Positions 24,365-38,118 of a stretch of DNA of 64,000 bases are shown piece by piece. The notes below the pieces were generated by a model. That model did no database searches and was not told the DNA's origin. It saw nothing but the letters and a program-made list of their open reading frames with translations. Source of the stretch: Parus major (Eukaryota; Chordata; Aves; Passeriformes; Paridae); contig NC_031771.1 of assembly GCF_001522545.3 (NCBI RefSeq), forward strand, positions 27,959,782 to 28,023,781, written 5' to 3'. The position numbers and the translations under genes were made by a program. Numbering within the stretch: position 1 is the first letter of the stretch; the number at the start of each line of letters is the position of its first letter.

Positions 24365-27281
24365 GTATTTTTAAAGTCTTATGTGTTTGGGAAGGTTGGG
24401 TGAAGAAATATTAGTACTTTCAAACCTGTAATCTTTCCATTACTAAAAATAATTGTTTCTTTTTCCCTATGGGAACTGATTTAAAAAAGTTTTGAAAGAC
24501 GTAATTCTGAAATGTACACAAACATCAACAGGAAGTACAACTATAAATAGTATCTACAGCAACAACAGAAAAACTCAAGTGAATGTAAAAACCATCACAT
24601 AAAAATGTTCAAGCCTAGCACTTCCAATTTGTTTTCAATTTTATTACAACAACACTTGGAAGCTACATCCAAAATTATCTTTGTTAGTACTGGAGACCAC
24701 ACTCATGCCCCACGGTCAGTCTTGAAAAGCTGTACATATCAACCAAGACAGGAAGGGACAGGAAAACAGAGCAGTATTACCCTGATTTTCCAGACTGTGG
24801 ATGGCACAGAGTGGTTACAAGTGCGAGGAGATAACTTCAACAAAACAGTGAAATGAACCTGGATTTCCTTTCATCTCCATTAAAAGCATTAGTTTCAATG
24901 CCATATATTAAAACCTACTTGTATCCCATTTCCTAAAGCTAGCTATTGCTCTTCATATGCTTTTAAATTCATGTGATTCATTTCCTTTATAGAAAAAATT
25001 ATTTAAAATCCAAACCACTTGAAATTTGCACTTCTTGATCTTAAGTCAGGCTTTGCTGAAAAGCCAGGCTTAATTTTATTATGTGCCTTTTCTTTATGGT
25101 GCCTTCAGTTTATATTGTGCAGCACTTGTTAAGAGCAGATACTAGTAAACATTTGGGAAAAAGATTATCCATGGTCCATGTGGAATTCAGTCTGAATAAA
25201 TAGACTCTATGGATACGGAATGTGTTAAACAGCTCTCTCTCTTTTTAGGTATTATTCAGAATGAAAAAAATAACCCCAGACTGATCAAGTTTCAAGAGGT
25301 AGAAAGAAGAAAAAAAAAAAAGTTAAAACTACCACCATAATCTTTAGAAACACCAGCCCTGAAATGCTCTGGTTTGCTGTTTGCATTGTTTTGCTGTTTG
25401 TATGGATTTTATTTTTGTAATTCTTTATATAGTAGAGTATGTTATAAATATAGCAACTCATTTATGAAGATCATCAGTCATATTCTAAGCTCTGAAAAAA
25501 CTGTGCTGCCCAAGACTGTTTTGAAAAGTATTATTGCAAACACTTTTACTCAGAAAGTTAGTGATGAAGTCCTGTAAGAGGGGACATAAAAGGAAACCAG
25601 AGACTGAAGGGTTTGTGTGCTACAATTGAAGGCAGGAATGCAGCACATGTAGGGCTAGTTTCACCTACACACACAGCAAGTGTAATTATAAGAATGAAGC
25701 ACATGTGGCATTCAGTTCACTGTCAAAAGTGCAGAGGGTCCTAGGCAAAACTCTTAGTGCAGAAGTGACATTGCTACTGGAAACTCCAAAAACCAGCTGC
25801 AAGTTGTCTCAGGCTTACCTCACGTACACACAACATGTATCTCCAGTATATTCTGGTGTAAAAAAGGCAAGATAAACAAAGAAGATATTATAAAGAAATC
25901 ATTTGGTATCTTTATATATTTTATGTACTGGGCTACACTACTTCCAAACTCAGAGACATAAAAATGCTACATCTTTAATATTCATTTAAACAAAAAATAT
26001 TTTAGCTGGTGTTAGCCTGTTAAAACAAAGCTTTTGGAAAAAAACTATGTATTCACCTTATTAAAATTTTATTTCTAGAAGATGATTTTGCAGGAAGTAG
26101 TCATGTACTATGAATACAGATCTGCAAAGATGAATGCAATGCAACAGTTATTGATCTGGAAGACCTTCAGGCAGACAGAACTCAGCACAAAATCAAATTT
26201 GAAACATTCATTTCTAATATCTTCGAAAGGAAGGTTAAATCATGCAACACTTAATAGTATCTGTGTGTGTAGAAGAAATTTAGAAAGGAAGCACAAGTCC
26301 AGCTACAGCAGACAGTCTTTTGTGCTGCAAGGACAAAATGAGAAAGTTTTGTACAGTATAGAAACACCACATGGAGAAATAATGCTTTTAAAAACTCAGT
26401 AATCATGCATCTCTGATCCTGCTGGCTATTAAATTTGTGTGTACATGGAAACAAGGAGCTGTTTTCACAGACAGACCACAATAACAAGAATCTGATGTTT
26501 AGACAAACTGATGAGAATTTTCTTAGGACAGAGATTTTTCTAGCTTCAGGGAGACACCTCTTGCCATTCTCTCTAAATAAGTAAAACACTTTCCATTTTC
26601 AGTGGTATGAGTCTAACTGATCATTTTGTCCTTACTCTTCCGGGAAGTCAGATGAACAACAATGTCACATGTGCAAACAATTTACCCTTATTTTCCTGTG
26701 ACCTTTGTTTTTTTACAAAGACCATAAAGGTATAATGGAGCATCCATAAGAGACCTGTATCCCATAGGCTAATATACTGTACATGCTATTTTATGTAAAA
26801 ACACTTCCAAAGGACCCTTTTGCTAATCTAGTATAGCAGGTGGCTTTGAGGAGGACTGATAGCAGGGTCCAAGCACCATCAGTCACAATTTATGCCACCA
26901 AAAAAGTTACATGCAGTGCTGTAGTCATCAGAAACCTATTGATACACTGATTTACGCTTCGTTCTCCAGAGCTGCCAACGTTCACCTTATATCCCATGTT
27001 AACTTATGATTTTATTTTTTCACAAATAATTTAGGTGTTTTTTTCACACAATAAGCTCAAGCTTTTATCACTAGATGAATTAATGTTTTTTTCTGCTGTC
27101 TTTGACAGGAAAAATCCTCTTAGAGAGTTATGTTTAATCCAATATTAAAAAAACCTCTATGTAGGTGCATCTGAAAAAAGCTTCACAGTTACGATATGAA
27201 AAGCGACATTTGAAACTCTTAAGTCACTCCAATATCTCTAGTTTCAGATAAGTTTTCCATTTGTCAACCTTTCCAAAACTA

Positions 27282-27309
27282 TAAAAGTTTTAAAGCTTTA
27301 AAACTTTTA
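27282..27309. repeat. 28-bp perfect palindrome
   Basis: Each half is TAAAAGTTTTAAAG, followed by its exact reverse complement with no spacer. The centre is the HindIII-like AAGCTT between 27295 and 27296. The outermost pair is T27282/A27309, and symmetry breaks at the next base. Confidence 0.95.
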
Positions 27310-29103
27310 AATCTGTCTGTGATCTCCCCAAGGATCTTGGCAGTGCTGTACAGAGCTATATTCTTTTAACATCATTCGCTCAATCAGCACTGCTCATTTT
27401 GAAATCCGGCATGAGAAATATGCTGCCTTCCACAACAGTCTTGTCCTCAGTGTCACTCAGGATCAGAATGAAGAGAGATCTGTCACTTTACCTTTCTAGA
27501 AACTTTAACCCTTGCCAAACCATCCATATCACCCTTCAGTATTCTTCAAATTCTTTGGAAAGCACAGACTTCTGCCTGTGTGGGGGAAATTATTACTTAA
27601 AATTCATGTTGGTTGCAGTGCCCCTGCAGTTCTGGAGAACATGAAAACAGTATAAAAGGGAAGTAGACCTTAGCAGGGAAGCTCAAAGACTGCCTGAATG
27701 GATCAGCTTCAGTCTGGACAAAAAGGCTTTGCCTTAAGAGTCAATGGTAGAACAAACACTGATGTGTGATGAAAACCCATCTGTACACCAATAGAGGAGA
27801 CCTGCTTTCCTGGTAACATATCCTAGGTGAACAGTGAACTAGGTGAGGATACTTGGTGAAAACCACTTTCCAGTCTCTTCACCCACATTTTGGAAGGGGT
27901 TTTGGATGCCAGATTTGGCTTGGTTTGTATTATTTGAACTCCTTGGGGAGAAAGGTAGAACTATTAATTTCACAGGCACAGAACTGGATTTTTTAAGAGC
28001 AGTTTGGACAAGTGGAATTCAAAGTTCACATCACATCCCATGAGTCTCAAGACAACAAGGAAATTGAATGCCAGAACTCTATTTACCAGAGATGTTAAAT
28101 AGAATTTTCCCCTAGTTACACTTGGAGTCACTAGAGAATAACTCAAGTGTTAATCCCGTGCTGTAATTATAAGAGTTTTTTGCATTTTAAAATAGAAGAA
28201 AACAATAGTAATTTCAATTAAATGCAATTGTGCCTTATATTAAGGCACAGCTTTTTTCCAAGGCATAGCAGCAAGTTCCTATGAAAGAGAATAGCTTTTA
28301 TAAAGATTCTCATCTTGATGCACACTTCATTTATAATTTTATGCCTAAGAATTCCAATGCATCCCCAACAGAAGGCATTTATCAACAGCTTTGACACTAG
28401 TGAAACTAGTAACTCATTGCAAAACAAACAAGATAGGAATATCAAGCCCTCAAGCTTATGCCTTCACATAAATTAGAAGGAACAGAACAATTAATACATG
28501 CATAATCTATAATCTAGCACTGCAATTAACAGGTTGTCTGAAGCACTTGGTGATAAATGCTCTGCAATAACTAAACATATAATATATATATTACACATGA
28601 TGGCTGAAGAAGAAAGTAAATATTTCTCATATCTAATCAGTTTTCCTCTGCAGAAATTTAGCAATATCAGTACCTACAAACTTTGATGGTCCATAGTGTT
28701 GTTTACTCAGTCCACTATAGCACTGCATGAAAAAGAATTCCATACACATACAGTGCTTAAGATGAATCTAAAGTTTGTTAATTAATGTCTTATTCAAATT
28801 TTTAGCCATTTTATTATTTTCTTCTTATTTCTAGGCACCTTAGCAGAAGTCTGTTTTATTAAAATCTTGCACAATTAAAAAAAAATAAGTAAAAAGGTCC
28901 AATGTGCTATGGCAGATATTTTGTTTGAAATTGAAAGCTTGAAGTTAAGATTATAATATGCCACAGGTAAAGTATTATCTGCACATCAAAGCATCACTGC
29001 TATAAAGAAAAATGAAGCACCAGATGCCAAATGTTGACTACCTCCACCATGAAGCTGAATAAGAACCAAAGACAGCTGAATGAAAATCAACTGAGAATGT
29101 TTA

Positions 29104-29136
29104 GGGGTTGAAAGGGGGGGGTGGGGGGGTGGGTGG
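29104..29136 (+). other. Candidate G-quadruplex
   Basis: Plus-strand G runs of 4, 8, 7 and 3 (29104-29107, 29114-29121, 29123-29129, 29131-29133) with loops of 6, 1 and 1, fitting the canonical G3+N1-7 rule. It lies on the non-transcribed-RNA-like (plus) strand of PDGFC, which is the transcription template, so any quadruplex would form in DNA rather than in the pre-mRNA. Confidence 0.8.
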
Positions 29137-30699
29137 TCTTGTTGTTCCTGGTTTTACAGGTTTTTGAAACATCAGACAAATTACATTGTCACACTGGCAA
29201 ACTGTTGATTTCACTCTTTTAGGACTCCTTCCTCACTGACTGGATTTGAGGGAAGTAATTAAATTACCTCTTTCTGCTTGCACTTTAACACAATTTGGAT
29301 TTGTAGTCACCAAATGAAGCAGTTTGCTTCTGAGAACATTATTCCCTCAGATTCTTTTAAAACATGAGCATCATATACATTTTTTTTTAGGATGCTCAAA
29401 AAAAAAGGGTCAGGATTTTTTTATTTTTTTTTTTAAATCCAGAGAAGTTCATCTCACTTAGCTTTAGGTCTTCAGAAGAAGCAGAAAGAGGAGGACTGGC
29501 ATTTCATGGTATCACCTATTTTCATAGAACTGAATGTAACTGAAAGAGATGATTTCACTGCAAGTTTAACAGATTCTCTGCAGTGAGGAAAGTTTTCAAA
29601 ATAACCTTGAAGTTGAGGTGTCAGTGTTCAAAGAACAGTGTTGGACTGTGAGCACTAAAAATCCCACTTCAAAACACGTCTTCTCTTTTAAATGCAACAA
29701 ATACAGACTTGCTAACAGATATCCATTCCTTCATAGGGCACTAACTTTATTCTGGTTTCAAATACATTATTTTGTATAGTACAAAAAGAATTAAAGCTCA
29801 CTCTATTAAAAATAATTAGACTAATTTTTTTTAGATTATCAGCAGGATACACACAATACAAAGAACTGGTGGTTTTAATTATTATTTTTAAAAAATACCT
29901 ATGTACAGAACTTTCAGTCAAACTATTTAAACATTTTTTATGAGTTACGATTATGAATTGCATTGCTGGAAAGAAAAAACACATGCATCCATATACAGGC
30001 ATTTACTGAAGAAGTGGTGAAAAAATAGAAATTTTTCCATCATTTAATACTATTTGTTATTTCACAGCTCAGCAGAAGTAGCTCTGTGATGTCTTTTCAG
30101 ATTTCATGCTGTTGTTTACAATAAAAAAGTTTTCTTGGATGGGGATTTCATCCTAATCTTTTAATTTCTTATGGCATGCCTAATTACTTCTAAGTGCACT
30201 TCTGGAAGTAACATCAAATCTACTTGTAAGACCCAGGGAGTTCATAGCACAAGGGAAAGCGAGAAAATAATTAAAAGGAGTAACAACAAAATAAGTCATC
30301 ATCTCATTTAGAAATCGGCCAAATCTGATGAAGGCTAAAGTGATCACATACTCTCAGCTCATGGGAATGCACATTTGCCTCTGGAAGATTCGTGTTGTAC
30401 CAAATTGGAAGAGGAGAAACTGTTTCTGCTATCTTTGAAGCTGCAGGCCTAAAACTAATAAAGATGAAAGTCTTTGTGCCCACTTCAGAAGGGATGAATG
30501 TGAAATATATCAAATATCAGAGGCATACATGAAGTCAACAGCGCTAACAGATGTACTAAAACAAGTCCATGCCATTAGAATCATTGCTAGCAGAAAAACT
30601 AATTAAGGGTAGAAATTAAAAATGAGCCAGATTCAGACTAGCACAGTTCCAGGGATTTTTCAAATTACAACCCAAGGATGTCCTCGCATCAGAACTAAC

Positions 30700-31060
30700 C
30701 AGTCTTGGTATGGAAGGCTCCAGTTCAGCAGAGACTTGGAGAGATGTTAAACACACTAAGAGTAACAAAGAGAATGGGTAAAAGTCTCACCACCAGCAGC
30801 CTGAGTGATTCCATACATCAGGAGAAGAGAATGTGCCCCCTTCTCCTCCTGCAAGCTGGATTTCTCATTTGCTCCATTATTCTAGCACAGCTTTCTGCAG
30901 CTGTGAGGATCCCACAGCGGGGCCTTTCCGTGGGGCACAGGAGGCGAGGCCAGCACTGCTCCTGCTGCTTCCTCTGCCATCCTAACTGGAGCCTGGCACC
31001 AGCTGCACTCCAGCAGAATTTGGGCTTTAAGGCAGCTCCCATCTCTTAGCAACAACACCT
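30700..31060. other. GC-raised patch inside intron 1, identity unknown
   Basis: About 360 bp with raised GC, centred on 30900-31030 (GGATCCCACAGCGGGGCC, GGAGGCGAGGCCAGCACTGC). Open frames on both strands without recognised domains. I see no CR1 landmark in it. Confidence 0.5.
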
Positions 31061-32432
31061 ATGCACATCATCAGAGAGCCACTAATATTCTGGTCAATAG
31101 ATTCCTTTTCACACACTTTGAAGAAACACACGTAGAAAGCAATGCCTTTGAGTTTGCTGGCTGGAGTTAGCAGAACCCCTCCTTGTTACAGGTACTCGTT
31201 CTCAGGAGCTCAGAGTGTTTCAGCTGTTCTGGGTGCAATTTTCCACATCATAATCATCTCATGCACTAAAAGAATGGTACTTAACTGTGAGAGAACAGAT
31301 AGAAGATTGAAGATGTCTTAAGGCATTTCAATTTGCTGTACTGATATGGTTACCTTTAGGAGACTTCCCACAAGGACCAGAAGTTTTCACAAGGGTCTGC
31401 ATTTGCACTTTGTCCAGTGCTGCTTCTTACCCTCACTACTTCTAGAGATTGGTCTAGGAAAATGTTAGGCAAAAGCCCAACTGAAACAAAGTAACTTTTG
31501 TAAAGTAAAAATAGTATAGATTAATAAAGGGGCTGGAAGTACAGTTTATTTCTTTATTTTGGCAATTCCTCATATACAACTCCCTCCAACCTCCAACAGC
31601 TGGAAGACTGGGTTTTCATTCTGTTTTCTGGTACATCCTGCAGACGACAGTAAACCCACTTCATCCATTTGCAAAATCACTTGCTTTCCTTGTGACTGCT
31701 GTTAAAATTCAAGCTGATAACAAAACCACCCTTCTTCTCAAGGAGACACACTATATTCCCCAGAACATACCCCTCAAGCGCTAATGCCTGGTGCAGAATG
31801 GGATTACCAGGGATCAGAAGTTGGCAAATCTGGGTATCTACTCACAGCTTAGCCCAAAGTCATTCATAAAGACAATATTCTAGGTCTCACTGAAGGCACT
31901 GAGTTATAACTGTTCTTGTTTCCAATTCTAATAATTCCCTTCATAAGACAATTTGTTTTGTTAGTGCTACTAAAAAAGTGCCACATAAGTTTTAAGCAAC
32001 ATCAACACTTATCAGCAATTCCAAATTAAATATCCCAAGGACTTGTTTAATTCATCCCCTAAAGATTTTACAGTTACTGTATGAAGAGGAAAGCAAAAGC
32101 CACTTCCTTTTGTGTTATAAATTTCTCTTTAATAATATTTATTCAAATTCTGGTTACAAGCCAAAGTAATTGTGTATCATTCTGAAAAGTTAGGAGTTAA
32201 AATAATAATTATAAATGAAAAAAGGCAACTAATGATAAATACTTACTGTGCCTTTCTACTCATGGAGATAAATCCTGAAAGATGATGAGAACCCCATCCT
32301 ATTTTCCAGCAGAGCATGTAATTATCTTTCCACTCAGCTCATATTACCAACCAGTCTGGGCTAGAAGACCAGTCTTATATTGCTAACATAATAAATTCTT
32401 ACACTTTTAGTACAATGGAATTTATCTTAAGC

Positions 32433-32502
32433 AAAAAAAACCCAAAAAAACCAACCAACCAATCAAAAAAAAAAAATACACCACAAAAAAAAAAACAAAC
32501 CC
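32433..32502. repeat. A-rich tract with (AACC)n core
   Basis: A runs separated by CCC, CCAACCAACC and CACC; about 70 bp without G. Confidence 0.85.
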
Positions 32503-32697
32503 TGAAAGTATTTCATGACCTCCAAAGCTAAAGAAAACAACTTTTTTATTTCCTTTAAGTGCACTAAAAAGTTCACAATTCATGTCTAGATTTTAGTACT
32601 ACCTTAACATGAGAACACCAGAAGTTAATTTCATCCTCCTTGATCACTGTCGTTTATTACTATCATTATTGGGGAGTGCAAGCAGGTACCTGTTTCC

Positions 32698-32713
32698 TTT
32701 TTTTTTTTTTTTT
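32698..32713. repeat. Poly(T) tract (T16)
   Basis: Uninterrupted T run in a T-rich neighbourhood. Confidence 0.85.
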
Positions 32714-34549
32714 CCTTTTAAATTGAGAGTACTGAACCCCTATTAATACCTAGATGTTTAAATTAGTCATAGTCATTTGATGACACAATCTACTGGAATC
32801 CTCTTCTTTTTCCCTCTTTTATTCCATGTACATTACAGCTGGTAATGTGGATGAAATCCAGATGTTATGTAAAACAGCTGCAAATATGTGCTTCTATATA
32901 AGCCTGCAGTACTTTTACTCATATACAGAAAATGCTTATGCACACAATGTCTGTGAGATCAGATCACCGGAAAAAAAAAATTAAGTCAGCTGCTATGCCT
33001 TGTTAACCTAAGTCAAAAAAGAACCCTCAGTCAGACTCAGTTCTCAAAGCTGAATGCCACTTGGATTATGAACTTTTTCATTCAGTGACAAAATACACTA
33101 TTTTTCATATCATTTTTGTGCTTTTATTCCCCCTATGAACTCACTAGTCACCCTATTTTATTTTTTTATTATCATCCACATGAACATAACAGTATACCTG
33201 TTCTCTTCCAAGGTTTGGCAAAGTTTTATCTAAATCTGCAGTCCTAGTTCATTAAGGCAAGTGAAAACTAATTTTTCTCCCATTCAGTTTCTTTAACACA
33301 GAATCATATTGTTTCTATGCATAACATACTTTTTAGGTAAATTAAGTGAGGAAGTAATAATCACAGTATAAAAATAAAAAAATTCCAATAAAAGTCTTGC
33401 ACTAATACATGCAGAGAATAACACTGCATTAAGAACAGTTTAGAGGGGAAAAAATAAAAGAAAGAAGAGCACATTGATGAATTTTATTTTAGTCTCAGAT
33501 TTGTGAAGTTCAATGTTAAGTTATCAAGTATCAGTGTTGTATACTTGCAAATACATCAGCAACAAAAGAAGGGCTATGGAGAATCTCCATTTTTATGGAT
33601 GCATGGGGAAACATAATGAAAAAGGATAAAGAAACTTTAAATGTTAGTCATCATGCCAGACTGTTTCCCAAGACTGGCTTCTTTAACAAGGAACCAGGAA
33701 ATAACCAGGAAATATTTGCTACCATTTACTATGCAGAACCCAATAAAATACTTTGACCAAAATAAGATACATTACTTTTTTTTTTATCCATGCATACACA
33801 CACACAAAAACACCCTATGCACAATTCTAAATAATCATGTTTGTGAGGATGCCTGTGGATATGTACTCTGTGGCATGAGAAAAGCACACAGTTCTGTCCA
33901 AATAGCTCAGGAGGGATCACCTACCTGCCTGCAGCACACTTAGTCCCCAGAGGAGTGAGGTATCATGCAGGGACTCTGAATAACAAAGCAGCTAGCTACA
34001 GAGAAGTTCTGAATCCCCAGATCTGGTCTAATGTTACAGGAACAAACAAAACTACAAAAACTTTTCTACAAGTTCAGTCCTGCGGTATCCTTCTCCTGTA
34101 TGAGTGACCTAGATCAGAGAGTGCATTAAACAAAACTTTGATAGGTCACTATCTCCTGATTAGTGAGGATCTAACAAAAAAGAAACTCATCCAATGACTA
34201 AAGAGGAACAATGTGTGTCACAGCAGAGAAAGCAGTGTAACAGCATTACCCTGACAGTGAAACAACCAGAGCAGCAAACACCTACAGCCACCTTTCCCAT
34301 TTCCACATTGCCACGCAGTAGGTCTGTGCAAAAAAACCCAGATATAATCTGCCACAAGTTATTTATTTTTTTACTTTGTCAAATCGTAATTTTACTTTGT
34401 TGGGGTTTGCAAAAACAGTAGATTGCAAAGGTTTTCCAATGAGAAAACTATTTCATGGGTAATGAGGGTTCTCAGTTTCGTCACTGCAGCAGCAAAACCG
34501 GGCACTGATACATAAGTACTGACTGACAACACCGTTAGTTATAGACAGG

Positions 34550-34566
34550 ATTATTATTATTATTAA
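34550..34566. repeat. (TTA)n microsatellite
   Basis: Five TTA units. Confidence 0.8.
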
Positions 34567-37329
34567 TTATGTTTTACATTGAAATGTAGGTGAGAATATC
34601 AAAATGGCCTCCTGCTTAGTTTGTGCAGTAATGTCTTACTGACTGCTGTGTTCAGAAAAAACATGTAAAAGTGTGAAAATGTAATGCAACATTCCTAACA
34701 TTCTGAATTCATGATTGTTCACCGGTCTGAACTGTGAAAAACAACTTGCAATTCAATTCCATATTATCCTATGCTTTTTGGTTCTTACTTTTTTTAGAAC
34801 AAAATACCATTTTTACAAGACATAATTCATTATCAACTGCAGCCAGTCACTGACAGTAATGGTGAAACTTTTCAATACATGAATTTTTAATAAAAGGCCT
34901 CTTTTCTCCCTGAATTATACTTTTTCATATCACATTACTCATTCTTTCCACTTCCATTTCCAAAAGCAGGAATTTAAATTTCTTACTTAACAAAGATGAA
35001 GCTTTACTCTTTCTCCTTTTTTTATTGATTTACCTCTCCTTTCAGTTTTGAAAAATGTTGAAGTGAATGGAATGGGAAAAAAAAAATAAGTCGGTTTGAA
35101 AAGAAAAAGTCCCTCCTTTCTCTTATGGGGAAAAAAATAAATAGTTTAGAAAATGTTTTCACCAAACACTTCTAATTCTTCCTTTCCTGTAAAATGAATA
35201 AGACAATAAGTACAAATATTTTAATGAGTAATTTAAAATATTTACAAGATGAAACATTTCTGGTTTGTAAGGCCATAGCTTTAAAATATAGACTTAAAAC
35301 TAATTTTCTGCTTTCCGCTTACATGTGCAAATAAGTTTCAAGTTTCATACATGGGAAGAAACCATGGAAATCATGGATGTTCTCATTTAAGAACAGAAGT
35401 TAAAGGTTTTGGTTTTTTTTTAGTTTAACCAAATTACACAGACAAAAGGAGAGCTCTACTACCCTACTTTTTGCAAACTAACTCTGTTTTTCAAAATAAG
35501 ACCTCCCTCAAGTAGCTTTCCATTGTTTTAGCAGGTTCATTTAAGCTACTTTCATCTCTTTTGAAAGATAAAAATCTAGTCAACAGCAGAATACAGATCA
35601 AAAAGCCTTTGCCTTCAAAGGCAAACAACTTCAACTTATGGCTCATATAACAATAACACTCCAAGTTTATTCACTGCGTCTTTGTTTCAGAAAGGTGTTT
35701 TTAGGTATTCTTCATACATGTTCACCTTCTTTTCTCCTTCTACACAACTACCCTTGTCACTGATAAGCCTAAAAATGCAGTGAAACCAAATTATTTCTGG
35801 GACTTAGAAATATCTGGATGGAGGATTACTATACACATGCAAGTGCCTAGGTGTTCAATATTTCTTAATTTAAGTTAGCACTCTCTGGGTGCTTCTGCAA
35901 ACACCAAGAAGGTGCTGGGAGTGCTTTTTGAAGAGATACAAGGATGAAACATTTCCATACCAGGTGCCTCCCTCCAGAAGGACATGTGTGTAGTTAGGAA
36001 GCAGGCAAGCTAAACAAACTATTTTTGCAGTTTATTCTTGCAGCTGTCTTCATTCTCCTAATACAGCTGTGAAAGCTGTGAAAAGTCTACATCATAATTA
36101 ACTACCACGTTTTTACTTTTCATCTCCTCTATAAAAGGCACATAATCAGTCACTTTTATGCTAAAGCTTATAATACACATCAGTATAATTACTGCTATGG
36201 TATTTAAACAAAACTTAACAAGTGCTATTTTAGTCAGAATCACAGTGGCGCTTACAGTGTTAACTAATGGCTGCAGCAAGTGACAAATTACTCTCAGCAG
36301 ATACTTTATACAGCAAATGTCATTTCTCTTTTGGCTGCATTACTATCAGATAATGAGATTGCTTGTGCTTTTTAGGTTTTGTTTTTTGTTTGTTATTTAA
36401 ATAACTCCCAGAAGAAAAACTCCTAAAATTTTAAGATTAATTATAGGATACTTATGTCCTCCTGTATTGCTTTGGTGCTGTTCCTATGCTCTAACAAGGG
36501 TAATTTGGCAGGATTGTAACATCCTGCTGTTACCTAATTTTCTCTGTCAGACTATAGGTAAAAATTCATAATTTTTGATAGCTGTATTATATAAATACAC
36601 TTTTTTTAAAAAGCCTGTTTAAAATATCTGAGAGCTTTTCCAGTCTAAATATTTATTCTCTCTACTACTTTTGAGGTCTCCAGTTTCTGTAGTCATTCTC
36701 ACAACTTTCACCAAGGTCCCACTGATGCACAGCCAACTTCTGCCATCTCCTTGGGGATTACTCTCAGACTAACACATTCTTCATAATGATTAAATCCAGT
36801 GGGATGCGCTCCTCAGGAATATCAGGCAGTCTGAGTTAGCAGCATCTTCAAAGAAAAAAGGTCTTCAGGGTAAAACTATTTTTTCAGACTACATCTACCC
36901 AAAGCCCAGCAGACGTCTAACAAAATTAAATAGTTCTGTGTTTGTGAGGCTCACAAATGGCAAGAGCCAACCTTTGTCTCACAGAATCCAAATTGCAGTC
37001 AGGAACATTATTACGAGCACACTTGCCATCTGTACTCAAATGCTAATGGCGCAACTGGATTGACTGTATATGGACAGAAATGGTCTCAGAAAGATTTGGA
37101 TTACAAAACAGATAAAATATAACAGATGTGCCCATCAGCAGGCAGGCTGGCATTCGCTCTGCAGCAGCTGAAGCTTCCAAGAGTAAGCATACTGGAGTAA
37201 TTCATCTCTTTCAAGCTTTCAAGTCACAAAAAAGCCCAAGTTCAAAAGTACCCTAAATATATAAGAGAAGAAAAAAACAAAAAAAGGGAAAAAAAGACGG
37301 CTTGTTCCTTGAACCATGGATTGATGATA

Positions 37330-37830
37330 AACAAACTCTAGCTCCAAGCCCTGTAGTACTATTCTGCTCTGGATCCAGCCTCAGCCAGCCCATTCTGCAA
37401 TTGCTGAGTGTGTCTCAGCTCCGTGGCGAGCTGGGCAGAGCGGCTCCCTGCCCACAGGGACTCTGGGCACATCAGAAATGGGGTAAAACGTGCAAACACG
37501 GTGGTGCCAGCCTGCAACAGGCACTCTGGCACTGCCCACTCGACTCGGGTAGGTTTGGGCACTGCAATGGCCACAGTCTGCAGTACACCAGTGCTGAGCA
37601 GCAGGCTGGAGAGCACAGCAGCTTGGAAGAGTTCTTCCCCACAGGCAGGGTACTGCCTGCAGCTTGCTAAGGGGGCACAGATTGCACCACCATGCAGCCA
37701 ACTTTGGCCTTCTGCTTCAACTGAAGGTCAGCACTGTACATTTCTAGCAGCATCAAAGGGCCACCTTCCTCAGGGGAAACTGGAGATGTTTGAAAATCCT
37801 GGGAAAACCTCTTCTGGCTAGGACCTGATC
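37330..37830. other. GC-raised island inside intron 1, identity unknown
   Basis: About 500 bp visibly richer in G+C than the AT-rich surroundings, with several CpGs (GTGGCGAG, GAGCGGCT, AACGTGC, ACACGG, CTCGACTCGGG). Long frames stay open on both strands (for example plus 37408-37821 and minus 37381-37701), but their proteins show no family I know and are rich in Ser, Ala, Gln and Cys, as expected from GC-rich non-coding DNA with few stops. It could be a decayed LTR or other repeat, or a regulatory element. Nothing in the sequence decides between them. Confidence 0.6.
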
Positions 37831-38100
37831 AGTTTCCTAAATCCCACGCAAGTTTGTTAAGGGAACAGCCACCATCTCTTCTTGTAATCATCTTGCTAAA
37901 TTACTAAAGCCAGGGACAGATTTACACTAAAATTTTTTTGACAGTATGTTCAGATGGTGTTCCACTTTCAAAGACTGTAATTTATTGTGTATGTTCAAGA
38001 GGGGGGAAAAATTTAAAAACCCATCTTTCAATATTTGCCAAGCTCCTACCAGAGTGGCAGGCACATCTGACAGTTTTATCCTACTTCACTACTTTAGGGG

Positions 38101-38118
38101 AAAAAAAAAAAAAAAAAA
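38101..38118. repeat. Poly(A) tract (A18)
   Basis: Uninterrupted A run right after a GGGG. No retroposed body is recognisable upstream. Confidence 0.85.

Noticed and set aside
26082..26589. Overlapping plus- and minus-strand frames of 106 and 112 codons
   Set aside because: No recognisable motif; low-complexity and compositionally ordinary for AT-rich intron, so taken as chance.
37302..37821. Frames of 85-137 codons on both strands as coding genes
   Set aside because: Explained by raised GC content and few stop words. No domain, no splice context, and several overlapping frames are open at once.
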